Source: Piscinibacter caeni (GTDB taxonomy: Bacteria; Pseudomonadota; Gammaproteobacteria; Burkholderiales; Burkholderiaceae_C). Taken from it: DNA of 64,000 nucleotides. The position numbers were made by a program, and so were the translations under genes. Of the stretch, positions 38,554 through 46,807 are shown piece after piece (position 1 is the first letter of the stretch; each line of letters starts with the position of its first letter). Below the pieces are notes generated by a model, which saw only the letters and a program-made list of their open reading frames with translations, ran no database searches and was not told the DNA's origin. The stretch is taken from NCBI GenBank assembly GCA_003265685.1, contig KZ836114.1:1-64000 (forward strand), written 5' to 3'.

Positions 38554-39884
38554 CACGCGCCGGCCTCGCCGCGCTGCTGCTGGCCGCGTGCCTGGTCGCG
38601 CCGAGCCGCGCGCAGGGCACCGGCCCGGAGGCCGCGCGCTACAGCGCGGCGGTGGCCACCGAGTGGTTCCGCGTCGTGCTGCCGGCGATCCAGCAGACGC
38701 CGGGGCAGTCGCCGCCGGTGGCCGCGCGCACGCTGGCCGTGCTCGGCCTCGGGCTCTACGAAGGCATCGTCGCCGGTCTGCCGGGCCAGCGCAGCCTGAC
38801 CGGCCAGCTCAACGAACTCGACTCGCTGCCCCCGGCCCAGCCGGACGAGGTGCTGCACTGGCCGACCGTGGCCAACGCCACGCTGGCGGCGCTGACGCAG
38901 ATGCTGCTGCCCAACGCGCCGGCCGACTGGAAGGCCCGCTTCGAGGCGCTCGAGCGCAACATGCCGGTGGCGCAGTCGGCCGACTTCGACCCCGCGCAGC
39001 GCACGCCCGAGGTGATCATCCGCTCCGAGACCCATGGCCGGCTGCTGGCGATGGCGCTGATGACCTGGGCGCGCACCGACGGCGGGCACGACGTGCTGGG
39101 CGCGCGCCGCGTGCGGCTCGACGCGGGTTACGTGTCGCCCAGCGGCCTGGGCGCCTGGGTGCCCACGCCGCCGCGCTTCGCGCGGCCGCTGCTGCCGAAC
39201 TGGGGCGAGAACCGTCCGTTCATGCCGACGCTGGCGCGCTGCAAGCCGCCCGGCCCGCCGGCCTACGACGAGGCGCCCGGCTCGGCCTTCCACCGCGAGG
39301 CGGTGGAGGTGCTGAAGGCCAGCGTCACGCCCACCGAGGAGCAGCGCCGCGTTGCGCTCTACTGGGCCGACGACCCGGGCAAGACACCCACGCCGGCCGG
39401 CCACTGGGTCTGGATCCTGACCGACCTGCTGCGCGACCGCAAGGCGACGCTGGCCGTCGCGGCCGAGCAGTACGCCCGCATGACCATCGCGATGTCCGAC
39501 GCCTTCGTCGCCACCTGGAAGGTGAAGTACGCCACCAACCTGCTGCGGCCGGTCACCTACGTGCAGCTGACGATGGACGCCAACTGGGTGCCGCCGCTGA
39601 TGGAGACGCCGCCGTTCCCGGAGTACCCCTCGGGCCACTCGGTGCAGTCGGGCGCGGCGGCGGCGGTGCTGGAAGCCTTCTACGGCAAGGACACGCCGTT
39701 CGACGACCGCACCCACAACGACCGCGGCTGGGGCCCGCAGCGCTTCCGCAGCTTTGCCGCGGCCGCCGAGCAGGCCGCGTTCTCGCGCCTGTACGCGGGC
39801 ATCCACTATCGCAGCGCCATCGAACATGGCGTGACGATGGGCCGTTGCATCGGCGCCCAGGCGCTGGCTCTATCCACCCGTTGA
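38541..39884 (+). CDS. Vanadium-dependent haloperoxidase-like / PAP2-superfamily exported protein
   Basis: About 447 residues start from GTG with a signal peptide ([20 protein letters not shown], then AQG). The C-terminal half holds the PAP2/vanadium-haloperoxidase site: [15 protein letters not shown] (Lys and Arg), [20 protein letters not shown] (Ser-Gly-His) and [19 protein letters not shown] (Arg and His). All phosphate- or vanadate-binding residues are present. It may halogenate, oxidise or dephosphorylate. The start lies inside the FG-GAP gene; such pairs recur in other genomes. No obvious tie to xylose exists. Confidence 0.85.
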   Translation: MAALTRAGLAALLLAACLVAPSRAQGTGPEAARYSAAVATEWFRVVLPAIQQTPGQSPPVAARTLAVLGLGLYEGIVAGLPGQRSLTGQLNELDSLPPAQPDEVLHWPTVANATLAALTQMLLPNAPADWKARFEALERNMPVAQSADFDPAQRTPEVIIRSETHGRLLAMALMTWARTDGGHDVLGARRVRLDAGYVSPSGLGAWVPTPPRFARPLLPNWGENRPFMPTLARCKPPGPPAYDEAPGSAFHREAVEVLKASVTPTEEQRRVALYWADDPGKTPTPAGHWVWILTDLLRDRKATLAVAAEQYARMTIAMSDAFVATWKVKYATNLLRPVTYVQLTMDANWVPPLMETPPFPEYPSGHSVQSGAAAAVLEAFYGKDTPFDDRTHNDRGWGPQRFRSFAAAAEQAAFSRLYAGIHYRSAIEHGVTMGRCIGAQALALSTR

Positions 39885-39900
39885 TCCACAAGGAGACCTC

Positions 39901-40956
39901 ATGGCCACGAACCTGAAGGGACCCGGCATCTACCTCGCGCAGTTCGCCGGCGACAGTGCCCCGTTCGACTCCTGGCACGCCATCACGAAGTGGGCGGGCT
40001 CGCTCGGCTTCAAGGGCGTGCAGCTGCCGAGCTGGGACGGCCGGCTGATCGACCTGGCGCGCGCCGCCGAATCGAAGACCTACTGCGACGAGCTGGCCGG
40101 CATCGCGCGCGAGAACGGCGTGGCGATCACCGAGCTCGGCACGCACCTGCAGGGCCAGCTGGTGGCCGTACACCCGGCCTACGACGAGGCTTTCGACGCC
40201 TTCGCGCCCGCGGCGGTGAAGGGCAAGCCGGCCGAGCGCCAGCGCTGGGCGGTGCAGCAGATGCTGCTCTCGGCCAAGGCCTCGAAGAACCTCGGGCTCA
40301 CGTCCAACGTCAGCTTCCCCGGCGCGCTCGCCTGGCCCTACCTCTACCCCTGGCCGCAGCGCCCGCCCGGCCTGATCGAGACCGCGTTCGACGAGCTCGC
40401 CAAGCGCTGGCGCCCGATCTTCGACGCCTTCGACGAGGCCGGCTGCCACGTCGCCTTCGAGCTGCACCCGGGCGAGGACCTGTTCGACGGCGTGACCTTC
40501 GAGATGTTCCTCGAGCGCGTGAACAACCACCCGCGCTGCTGCATCAACTACGACCCCTCGCACTTCGTGCTGCAGCAGCTCGACTACCTCGAGTTCATCG
40601 ACATCTACCACTCGCGCATCACCTCGCTGCACATCAAGGACGCCGAGTTCCGCCCGACCGGCCGGCAGGGCGTCTACTCCGGCTACCAGCCCTGGGTGAA
40701 GCGCGCGGGGCGCTTCCGCTCGCTGGGCGACGGGCAGGTGGACTTCAAGGCCATCTTCTCCAAGTTTGCGGAATACAACTACAGCGGCTGGGCGGTGCTG
40801 GAGTGGGAGTGCTGCCTCAAGCACCCCGAGCAGGGCGCGGCCGAGGGCGCCACCTTCATCCGCGACCACATCATCCGCGTCACCGAGAAGGCCTTCGACG
40901 ACTTCGCCGGTGGCGGCACCGACCCCGCGCAGCTCAAGCGCATGCTCGGCCTCTGA
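39901..40956 (+). CDS. Sugar phosphate isomerase/epimerase-like TIM-barrel protein
   Basis: The 351-residue protein is an AP-endonuclease-2/xylose-isomerase-like barrel. Metal-ligand positions are visible in HVAFELHPGEDLFDG (Glu), CCINYDPSHFVLQQLD (Asp/His), SLHIKDAEFRP and AVLEWECCLKHPEQG (Glu). AAGGAGA precedes the ATG. It lies 13 bp before the Gfo/Idh/MocA gene; such pairs usually oxidise and epimerise sugars or inositols. The substrate is not known. Confidence 0.88.
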   Translation: MATNLKGPGIYLAQFAGDSAPFDSWHAITKWAGSLGFKGVQLPSWDGRLIDLARAAESKTYCDELAGIARENGVAITELGTHLQGQLVAVHPAYDEAFDAFAPAAVKGKPAERQRWAVQQMLLSAKASKNLGLTSNVSFPGALAWPYLYPWPQRPPGLIETAFDELAKRWRPIFDAFDEAGCHVAFELHPGEDLFDGVTFEMFLERVNNHPRCCINYDPSHFVLQQLDYLEFIDIYHSRITSLHIKDAEFRPTGRQGVYSGYQPWVKRAGRFRSLGDGQVDFKAIFSKFAEYNYSGWAVLEWECCLKHPEQGAAEGATFIRDHIIRVTEKAFDDFAGGGTDPAQLKRMLGL

Positions 40957-40969
40957 AAGGGCGCGCACG

Positions 40970-42154
40970 ATGACGATCAAGGGCAGCAAGACCGCGGCCG
41001 CCTTCCCGGCACGCATCCGTCTCGGCATGGTGGGCGGCGGCGAAGGCGCCTTCATCGGCGCGGTGCACCGGCTCGCGGCGCGCATGGACGACCACTACGA
41101 ATTCGTCGCCGGCGCGCTCTCGGCCACGCCGGAGAAGGCGCAGCGTTCCGGCGCGGCGCTCGGGCTGGCGAGCGAGCGCATCTACAGCGACTTCCGTGCG
41201 ATGGCGCAGGCCGAGGCCGCGCGGCCGGACGGCATCGAGGCGGTGGCGATCGTCACGCCCAATCACATGCATGCGCCGGTGGCCGAGGCCTTCCTGAACG
41301 CAGGCATCCACGTCATCTGCGACAAGCCGGTCACCACCACCACGAAGGAAGCGAAGAAGCTGCAGGCGCTCGCTGACAAGCGCAAGCTGATCTTCGCGGT
41401 GACGCACAACTACACCGGCTACCCGATGGTGCGCCACGCACGCCAGATGGTGCAGGAGGGCAAGCTGGGCGAGATCCGCGTCGTGCAGGTCGAGTACCCG
41501 CAGGACTGGCTGACCGAGAAGCTCGAGGACACCGGCCAGAAGCAGGCGGCCTGGCGCTCGGACCCCAAGCAGAGCGGCGCCGGCGGCGCGATCGGCGACA
41601 TCGGCACGCACGCCCACAACCTGGCGGCCTACGTGACCGGGCTGCAGCTGGTCGAGCTGTGCGCCGAGCTGACCAGCTTCGTCAAGGGCCGCGCGCTGGA
41701 CGACAACGCCAACGTGATGCTGCGTTACGCGAACGGCGCGCGCGGCCTGCTGTGGGCCAGCCAGGTGGCGCCGGGCAACGAGAACAACCTGAAGCTGCGT
41801 GTCTACGGCAGCAAGGGCGGGCTCGAGTGGCGGCAGGAGCATCCGAACCAGCTGCATTGGTCGCCCTTCGGCGAGCCGACGCAGATCATCGCCCGCGCCA
41901 CCGGCGCGGCCAACGCCAGCGCAGCGCGAGTCAGCCGCATCCCGGCCGGCCACCCCGAGGGCTACCTGGAGGCCTTCGCGACGCTCTACAGCGAGATCGC
42001 GCAGGCGATCCGCGCCGCGCGAAAAGGCGGCGCCAAGGCGGACAAGGCGGCCCACTTCCCGACCATCGAGCACGGCCTGAAAGGCGTCGCCTTCATCGAG
42101 GCGGTGGTCGCGTCGTCGAAGAAGGGCGGGCGCTGGACGAAGGTCGACGCCTGA
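40970..42154 (+). CDS. Gfo/Idh/MocA-family NAD(P)-dependent oxidoreductase
   Basis: The 394-residue enzyme has a Rossmann N-terminus (IRLGMVGGGEGAFIGAVHRL), the family lysine in HVICDKPVTTTTKEAKKL and the catalytic region GGAIGDIGTHAHNLAAYVTG. It would oxidise or reduce a sugar, polyol or inositol carbon. With the adjacent isomerase it forms a two-gene module at the end of the xylose cluster, closed by an intrinsic terminator. Substrate unknown; glucose- and inositol-type members look alike. Confidence 0.9.
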   Translation: MTIKGSKTAAAFPARIRLGMVGGGEGAFIGAVHRLAARMDDHYEFVAGALSATPEKAQRSGAALGLASERIYSDFRAMAQAEAARPDGIEAVAIVTPNHMHAPVAEAFLNAGIHVICDKPVTTTTKEAKKLQALADKRKLIFAVTHNYTGYPMVRHARQMVQEGKLGEIRVVQVEYPQDWLTEKLEDTGQKQAAWRSDPKQSGAGGAIGDIGTHAHNLAAYVTGLQLVELCAELTSFVKGRALDDNANVMLRYANGARGLLWASQVAPGNENNLKLRVYGSKGGLEWRQEHPNQLHWSPFGEPTQIIARATGAANASAARVSRIPAGHPEGYLEAFATLYSEIAQAIRAARKGGAKADKAAHFPTIEHGLKGVAFIEAVVASSKKGGRWTKVDA

Positions 42155-42170
42155 GCCGGTGCCCATCGGA

Positions 42171-42191
42171 CAAACCCGCGCCGGGTTTTTC
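42171..42191 (+). terminator. Intrinsic terminator after the oxidoreductase gene
   Basis: AAACCCG, loop CGC, CGGGTTT followed by TT gives a 7 bp stem with five consecutive T in total. It ends the co-directional run from the xylose regulator and separates it from the second LacI gene. Confidence 0.8.
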
Positions 42192-42201
42192 CTGATGGGT
42201 T

Positions 42202-42222
42202 TGTGATTGATTTATTTATTCA
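42202..42222. promoter_or_regulatory. AT-rich palindromic site upstream of the second LacI gene
   Basis: A 21 bp segment begins GTGATTGA and ends TTATTCAC; 13 of its 21 positions match its reverse complement, with GTGA...TCAC ends. It is by far the most AT-rich patch of the neighbourhood and lies 40 bp before the regulator start, as an operator or promoter core would. Binding is inferred. Confidence 0.5.
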
Positions 42223-42261
42223 CGCTTCTACCATCGATGCATCACGATCGCATCGTCCCGG

Positions 42262-43290
42262 ATGTCCACCGCCACCATCGCCGACATCGCGCGCCACGCG
42301 GGCGTCGGCACGGCCACGGTCGACCGGGTGCTGAACAAGCGCCCGGGGGTCAACGCCGAGACGGTGCAGAAGGTGATGCAGGTGGTCGAGAAGCTCGGCG
42401 CGCCGCCGCCGCGCGGCCGGCCGCGCAAGTCGGAGAACGCCCGCTTCGCCTTCGTGCTGCCGGCCGAGAGCACACCCTTCGTCGAGCTGCTGGACCGGCA
42501 GATCGCCCAGGCCGCCGGCGAGTTCCGCCACCAGCACATCACCGAGGTGACGCACCGCCTGCCGGCGGAAGACCCGGCCCAGTTCGCCGCGGCGCTGGCG
42601 CAGTTCGCCGACAGCGACGCGGTGGCCATGATGGCGCCCGACCTGCCGCCCGTGAAGCTCGCGATCAACGAGCTGGTGCGCGCCGGCGTGCATGTCGTGA
42701 CGCTGTTCTCCGACGTGGCCGGCTCGATGCGCGAGAGCTGCATCGGCGCCGACAACCGCGCCGCCGGCCGCACCGCCGGCCTGCTGCTCGGCCGCATGGC
42801 CGGCGCCGGGCGCGATACCTTGCTGCTCGCCTCGCAGGCCACGCGGCTGTCGGGCGAGATCGAGCGGCGCATCGGCTTCGCGCAGGTGGTGGAAGAGCGC
42901 TTCCCGAAGCTGAAGGTGCTGCGCACCCCCGACCTGCCGGCCGCCGATGCCGCTGCCACGCGCGCGCTGCTGCGCTTCCTGCGCGGTTCGGGCGTGGACC
43001 TAGCGCGCGTGGCCGGCCTCTACAACGTGGGCTCGGGCGGCGCCGGCGTGGCCCGCGCGATCGAGAGCCTGGGGCTCACCGGCACGGTGCCGGTGATCGT
43101 GCACGACCTGACCGACGAGCACCGCAGCCTGCTGGCCGCCGGCGGCCTGGCCTACGTGCTGCACCAGGACATCCATTACTGCATCTCCACCGCCGCGCGC
43201 GTGCTGCGCGCGCTGTGCGAGAACGTGCGCGGGGCGCTGAACGTGGTGCAGCCCCGCATCGAGATCCTGACGGCCGAGAACCTGCACTGA
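42262..43290 (+). CDS. LacI-family regulator of the polyol/sugar ABC operon
   Basis: The 342-residue protein has an N-terminal helix-turn-helix (TIADIARHAGVGTATVDRVL, NKRPGVNAETVQKVM) and a sugar-sensing domain (SDAVAMMAPDLPPVKLAINE, GADNRAAGRTAGLLLGRMAG). It is 51 bp upstream of the binding-protein gene in the same direction and probably controls it. It shares the TVDRVL recognition helix with the xylose regulator at 29781, so the two may be paralogues. Confidence 0.9.
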   Translation: MSTATIADIARHAGVGTATVDRVLNKRPGVNAETVQKVMQVVEKLGAPPPRGRPRKSENARFAFVLPAESTPFVELLDRQIAQAAGEFRHQHITEVTHRLPAEDPAQFAAALAQFADSDAVAMMAPDLPPVKLAINELVRAGVHVVTLFSDVAGSMRESCIGADNRAAGRTAGLLLGRMAGAGRDTLLLASQATRLSGEIERRIGFAQVVEERFPKLKVLRTPDLPAADAAATRALLRFLRGSGVDLARVAGLYNVGSGGAGVARAIESLGLTGTVPVIVHDLTDEHRSLLAAGGLAYVLHQDIHYCISTAARVLRALCENVRGALNVVQPRIEILTAENLH

Positions 43291-43341
43291 AGCGGCGGTC
43301 AGTATGTGTGCTCGTGTTCGGAACAACGTGAGGAGACCTGC

Positions 43342-44676
43342 ATGACATCGATGCTGAAGAAACTGCCCGCGACCCTGGCCGCCGGCGCGCTGCTCGGCCT
43401 GGCCAGCACCGGCGCCCAGGCGCAGGGCAAGACCATCACCCTGTGCTGGGCCGCCTGGGACCCGGCCAACGCGCTGGTGGAGCTCTCGAAGGACTTCACC
43501 GCCAAGAGCGGCGTGAACATGAAGTTCGAGTTCGTGCCCTGGCCGAACTTCGCCGACCGCATGCTCAACGAGCTCAACAGCAAGGGCAAGCTGTGCGACC
43601 TGATCATCGGCGACAGCCAGTGGATCGGCGGCTCGGCCGAGAGCGGCCACTACGTCAAGCTGAACGACTTCTTCGCCAAGGAAGGCATCAAGATCACCGA
43701 CTTCGCGCCCGCGACGGTGACGGGTTATGCCGAGTGGCCCAAGGGCACGCCGAACTACTGGGCACTGCCGGCGATGGGCGACGCGCTGGGCTGGACCTAC
43801 CGCAAGGACTGGTTCAGCAAGCCCGAGCTGCAGGCCGAGTTCAAGAAGAAACACGGTCGCGACCTGGCCGCGCCCAAGACCTGGACCGAGTTCAAGCAGG
43901 TGGCCGAGTTCTTCTCCGGCCGCCAGATCGACGGCAAGAAGGTCTACGGCACCTACCTGTTCACCGAGCGCGGCTCCGAAGGCATCACGATGGGCGTGAG
44001 CAACGTGCTCTACCCGATGGGCTTCAAGTACCAGGACCCGAAGAAGCCGTACGCGATGGACGGCTTCGTCAACGGGCCGGACGCGGTGAAGGCGCTCGAG
44101 TTCTACAAGTCGCTCTACAAGTGCTGCACGCCGCCGGGCCTGACGAACTCGTACATGGGCGAGGGGCTGGACGCGTTCAAGAGCGGCCAGGTGGCGATGA
44201 TGATGAACTGGTTCGCCTTCTTCCCGGGCCTCTACAAGGACCCGAACGTCGGCGGCGACAAGATCGGCTTCTTCGTCAACCCGAGCGACAAGGGCAAGGG
44301 CTCGCAGCTCGGCGGCCAGGGCATCTCGGTGGTGTCGTACTCGCCCAACCGCAACGAGGCGCTCGCCTACATCAAGTGGTTCGCCTCGCCCGACGTGCAG
44401 AAGAAGTGGTGGGCGCTGGGCGGCTACTCCTGCCACAAGGCGGTGCTGAACGACCCGGGCTTCAAGAAGAGCGCCCCCTTCGCGGCCGAGTTCCTGGACG
44501 CGATGGACCAGGTGGTCGACTTCTGGGCCGAGCCGAGCTATGCGCAGCTGCTGCTGGCCGAGCAGAAGCGCATCCACGACTTCGTGGTGGCCGACAAGGG
44601 CACGGCGAAGGAGGCGCTGGACGGCCTGGTCGCCGACTGGAAGAAGGTCTTCAAGGAAGACGGAAAACTCAAGTGA
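43342..44676 (+). CDS. Sugar/polyol ABC transporter substrate-binding protein
   Basis: The 444-residue exported protein has a signal peptide (LAAGALLGLASTGAQAQG) and the family 1 extracellular solute-binding pattern: ITLCWAAWDPANALVELSKD, LCDLIIGDSQWIGGSAESGH, NYWALPAMGDALGWTYRKDW and AFKSGQVAMMMNWFAFFPG. Downstream genes with two permeases, two ATPases and a DhaK/DhaL pair point to a polyol or ketose ligand (inference). AGGAGA precedes the start; a strong hairpin follows the stop. Confidence 0.9.
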   Translation: MTSMLKKLPATLAAGALLGLASTGAQAQGKTITLCWAAWDPANALVELSKDFTAKSGVNMKFEFVPWPNFADRMLNELNSKGKLCDLIIGDSQWIGGSAESGHYVKLNDFFAKEGIKITDFAPATVTGYAEWPKGTPNYWALPAMGDALGWTYRKDWFSKPELQAEFKKKHGRDLAAPKTWTEFKQVAEFFSGRQIDGKKVYGTYLFTERGSEGITMGVSNVLYPMGFKYQDPKKPYAMDGFVNGPDAVKALEFYKSLYKCCTPPGLTNSYMGEGLDAFKSGQVAMMMNWFAFFPGLYKDPNVGGDKIGFFVNPSDKGKGSQLGGQGISVVSYSPNRNEALAYIKWFASPDVQKKWWALGGYSCHKAVLNDPGFKKSAPFAAEFLDAMDQVVDFWAEPSYAQLLLAEQKRIHDFVVADKGTAKEALDGLVADWKKVFKEDGKLK

Positions 44677-44685
44677 TGTGACCCC

Positions 44686-44708
44686 GGGGCCGGCTCCGCG
44701 CCGGCCCC
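44686..44708 (+). other. Intercistronic hairpin after the binding-protein gene
   Basis: GGGGCCGG and CCGGCCCC pair around a 7-base loop, followed by TTCTT. It is in the same place as the hairpin after xylF. It may be an attenuator or an mRNA stabiliser that favours binding-protein expression. Confidence 0.65.
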
Positions 44709-44730
44709 TTCTTCCGCAACCTTGAACGAC

Positions 44731-45675
44731 ATGTCCACCGTCATCCAACGCGCCGCCGAGGCCACGCCCGCACCCATCGCGCGCCGCATGCGCGGCCTGT
44801 CGGACCGTGCGATCGCCTGGCTGTTCATCGCGCCGACGATGCTGCTGCTGCTGGCGATCAACATCTTCCCGCTGATCTGGACGGTGCGGCTGTCGTTCAC
44901 CAACTTCCGCGCCAACCGGCCGAACGCCGAGGTGGTGTCGGTCGGCATCGACCACTACGTCTCGATCCTGACCGACCCCGACGTCTGGGGCCCGATGCAG
45001 GCCACGGCGCACTTCCTGTTCTGGACCATCACGCTGCAGACGCTGATCGGCTTCGGCCTGGCCTGGCTGATCGACCGCAAGTTCCGCGGGCATGGCTTCT
45101 GGACCACGGTGATCCTGATCCCGATGATGCTGTCGCCCGCGGTGGTGGGCAACTTCTGGGCCTTCATCTACCAGCCGCAGATCGGGCTGTTCAACTACGC
45201 GATCTCCTTTCTCACCGGCATCCCGCCCTCGAGCTTCGAGATGCTCGGCTCGGTGAAGCTCGCACCCTGGGCGATCGTGATCGTCGACACCTGGATGTGG
45301 ACGCCCTACGTGATGCTGATCTGCCTGGCCGGCCTGCGCAGCATCCCGGACTACATCTACGAGGCCGCCGAGGTGGACCGGGCCTCGCCCTGGCGGCAGT
45401 TCTGGAGCATCACGCTGCCGATGGTGCTGCCCTTCGTGATGCTCGCGGTGCTGTTTCGCGGCATCGAGAACTTCAAGATGTTCGACCTCGTCAACCTGCT
45501 GACCAACGGCGGCCCGGGCTCGACCACCGAGGTGGTCTCGATCACGCTCAAGCGCGAGGCCTTCGAGAAGTGGCGCACCGGCTACTCGTCAGCGCTCGCG
45601 ATCATCCTGTTCGTCGCGGTGTTCGGGCTGGCGAACATCTACGTCAAGGCACTCAACGCGGTGAAGAACCGATGA
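44731..45675 (+). CDS. Sugar/polyol ABC transporter permease 1 (MalF-type)
   Basis: The 314-residue protein has six membrane helices and the coupling loop EAAEVDRASPWRQFWSITLP, which contacts the ATPase. ATG at 44731 (MSTVIQRAAEATPAP) is chosen; a TTG nine bases earlier is possible, as no clear ribosome site favours either. It overlaps permease 2 by 4 bp and forms the heterodimeric channel with it. Confidence 0.9.
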   Translation: MSTVIQRAAEATPAPIARRMRGLSDRAIAWLFIAPTMLLLLAINIFPLIWTVRLSFTNFRANRPNAEVVSVGIDHYVSILTDPDVWGPMQATAHFLFWTITLQTLIGFGLAWLIDRKFRGHGFWTTVILIPMMLSPAVVGNFWAFIYQPQIGLFNYAISFLTGIPPSSFEMLGSVKLAPWAIVIVDTWMWTPYVMLICLAGLRSIPDYIYEAAEVDRASPWRQFWSITLPMVLPFVMLAVLFRGIENFKMFDLVNLLTNGGPGSTTEVVSITLKREAFEKWRTGYSSALAIILFVAVFGLANIYVKALNAVKNR

Positions 45676-46628
45676 ACAAGGGTCTGAGTACCGCGCATTC
45701 GGTCGTCGAGCCGACGCCGGCCTCCAAGCGCATTGCCGCGGCCGTCGTCGTGCTCTACGCATTGCTGACGCTGATCCCGCTGGTGTGGATCGCGCTCACC
45801 GCGATCAAGAGCCCGCCGGATTCGATCAGCTACCCGCCCAAGGTGGTGTTCGAGCCGTCGATCGAGGGCTTCTGCAACCTGTTCACCACCCGCTCGCGCC
45901 AGACCGATGAGTACCTCGCCAGCCTGCCGCCGCCGGCCAACGCCTGCGAGCGCATCGCGCGCGACAACAACATGGTGGTGGTGAGCCGCTCGAACTACCT
46001 GCCGCGCTTCGTCAACTCGCTGATCATCGCGATCGGCTCGACACTGCTGTCGGTGGGCCTGGGCGTGATGGCCGCCTATGCGTTCTCGCGCTTCAAGGTG
46101 CCGGGCAAGGACGACCTGATGTTCTTCATCCTGTCCACCCGCATGATGCCGCCGATCGCGGTGGCGATTCCGATCTACCTGATGTACCGCGAGCTGGGCC
46201 TGTCGGACACCAAGCTCGGCATGATCCTGCTGTACAGCGCGGTGAACGTGTCGCTCGCCGTCTGGCTGCTCAAGGGCTTCATCGACGAGATCCCGCGCGA
46301 GTACGAGGAAGCGGCGATGGTGGACGGCTACACCCGACTGCAGGCCTTCCGCAAGGTGGTACTGCCGCAGGCCACCACCGGCATCGTCGCCACCGCGATC
46401 TTCTGCCTGATCTTCGCCTGGAACGAATACGCCTTCGCGGTGCTGCTGACCAGCGGCGAGGCACAGACCGCACCGCCCTTCATCCCGATCATCATCGGCG
46501 AGGGCGGGCAGGACTGGCCGGCCGTGGCGGCGGGCACGATGCTCTTCCTCGTGCCGATCCTGGTGTTCACCGTGCTGCTGCGCAAGCACCTGCTGCGCGG
46601 CATCACCTTCGGAGCGGTGCGCAAATGA
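45672..46628 (+). CDS. Sugar/polyol ABC transporter permease 2 (MalG-type)
   Basis: The 318-residue protein has six helices and the coupling loop EEAAMVDGYTRLQAFRKVVL plus the final FAWNEYAFAVLL helix of MalG-like permeases. An insert between helices 1 and 2 (LFTTRSRQTDEYLASLPPPA, then NACERIARDN) is longer than usual and probably periplasmic. Its start overlaps permease 1 and its stop overlaps the 59-codon membrane gene (both ATGA). Confidence 0.92.
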   Translation: MNKGLSTAHSVVEPTPASKRIAAAVVVLYALLTLIPLVWIALTAIKSPPDSISYPPKVVFEPSIEGFCNLFTTRSRQTDEYLASLPPPANACERIARDNNMVVVSRSNYLPRFVNSLIIAIGSTLLSVGLGVMAAYAFSRFKVPGKDDLMFFILSTRMMPPIAVAIPIYLMYRELGLSDTKLGMILLYSAVNVSLAVWLLKGFIDEIPREYEEAAMVDGYTRLQAFRKVVLPQATTGIVATAIFCLIFAWNEYAFAVLLTSGEAQTAPPFIPIIIGEGGQDWPAVAAGTMLFLVPILVFTVLLRKHLLRGITFGAVRK

Positions 46629-46804
46629 ACGGATGGCCGAAGTGGCTGCGGCGCGGTCCGCTCGAAATGGTGGCCTGCGTCGTGATCGCGCTGGGCATCT
46701 TCATGATGCTGCAGCCGTTCGCCCTGGTGCTGTTCACCTACTCGTTCGTGACGACCTTGGCGGGGGTAATCCTCTTCACCATCGTCTCCAAGTTTCCGGA
46801 ATAA
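46625..46804 (+). CDS. 59-residue membrane protein in the ABC operon
   Basis: The frame begins MNGWPKWLRRGPLEMVACVV in an ATGA overlap with permease 2 and stops at TAA, 3 bp before the GTG of the first ATPase. Two hydrophobic stretches (MVACVVIALGIFMMLQPFAL and LFTYSFVTTLAGVILFTIV) suggest a hairpin of two membrane helices with a basic N-terminus inside. It is in the position occupied in rhizobial glycerol ABC operons by a small DUF2160 protein, but homology is not evident. The perfect packing into the operon argues that it is real; it may be an accessory transporter subunit. Confidence 0.75.
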   Translation: MNGWPKWLRRGPLEMVACVVIALGIFMMLQPFALVLFTYSFVTTLAGVILFTIVSKFPE

Positions 46805-46807
46805 CCC

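Noticed and set aside
42171-42222. Considered as an attachment site or insertion edge because of its AT-rich patch
   Set aside because: A normal intrinsic terminator followed by an operator-like palindrome explains it, and no integrase or direct repeats were seen.
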